Position numbers and translations under genes: made by a program. DNA of 37,087 nt. It comes from Bacteroidota bacterium (GTDB taxonomy: Bacteria; Bacteroidota; Ignavibacteria; Kapaibacteriales; UBA961). The notes beneath the pieces are model-generated. The model saw only the letters and a program-made list of their open reading frames with translations, was not told the DNA's origin and made no database searches. Below are positions 36,836 through 37,087 of the stretch, one piece after another (positions within the stretch are counted from its first letter, which is position 1; each line of letters begins with the position of its first letter). Where the stretch lies: NCBI GenBank assembly GCA_005788035.1, contig SXZI01000045.1, forward strand, positions 1-37,087, given 5' to 3'.

Positions 36836-37087
36836 ACATACCAACAATTCAGTCGTGGGACTTTCCGGTAAGATTGAAATACACAAAAGTTCAGGTAGAT
36901 ATAAAATCGCAGCATAAATCATTCCCACGATTTCACTTTTTCTGACCGGATACATGAACAAGTTCCACAATGCTCCCGGCCAAGAAGATGCTGTATCTAC
37001 AGGATATCCCATAAGATAAAACATTGGTAACCTTTCGATAATCTCAAATCCTGCTGTATCCAATGCTTCATATACCTCATGCATAGA
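36818..37087 (-). CDS. C-terminal part of a probable SAM-dependent methyltransferase, truncated by window edge
   Basis: YEALDTAGFEIIERLPMFYLMGYPVD...ELLVCKRKAR resembles C-terminal ends of class I methyltransferases; reading frame open to window end. Confidence 0.5.
   Translation of the reverse strand, partial: SMHEVYEALDTAGFEIIERLPMFYLMGYPVDTASSWPGALWNLFMYPVRKSEIVGMIYAAILYLPELLCISILPESPTTELLVCKRKAR

Noticed and set aside
1-37087. CRISPR array, tRNA, rRNA, transposon, toxin-antitoxin or defence island
   Set aside because: No regularly spaced repeats, cloverleaf with CCA/TPsiC signature, transposase motifs or known defence domains seen; the Xer recombinase appears to be housekeeping.

Overview
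AT-rich (by eye) bacterial chromosomal window with densely packed genes on both strands. It reads as Bacteroidota/FCB group, possibly Kapabacteria-like: T9SS-type C-terminal sorting tails, TTTG-N19/20-TAnnTTTG promoters, few Shine-Dalgarno sites, a Bacteroidota-type primary sigma factor and an EnvC-like LytM protein. I support about 28 CDSs. Most are housekeeping or envelope genes: guaB, xerC/D-type recombinase, PASTA-PBP (ftsI-like), PolB-type exonuclease, ABC-2 permease, cdsA, GT2, AtuA-like, RodZ-like, kpsF, HIT, purN, TonB-dependent receptor, uvrD/pcrA, S1-like protein, subtilase, histidine kinase, envC-like, murA, gatC and rpoD-like sigma. There are no CRISPR arrays, tRNA/rRNA genes, transposons or recognisable defence islands. 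I do not see a clear-cut new system. The best candidates for a second look are: (i) a 10-bp perfect hairpin in the leader of the S1-like gene, a possible autoregulatory site; (ii) all six convergent gene pairs ending within 17 bp of each other, four of them with abutting or shared stop codons; (iii) a three-gene operon of an active-site-degenerate 3-hydroxyacyl-CoA-dehydrogenase-like protein, an MtnX-like phosphatase and an unrecognised 420-aa protein; (iv) a RodZ-like protein with a histone-H1-like Lys/Ser/Thr tail; (v) an intrinsic-terminator-like hairpin inside a CDS just before the AtuA-like gene; (vi) alternative hairpins in the sigma-factor leader.
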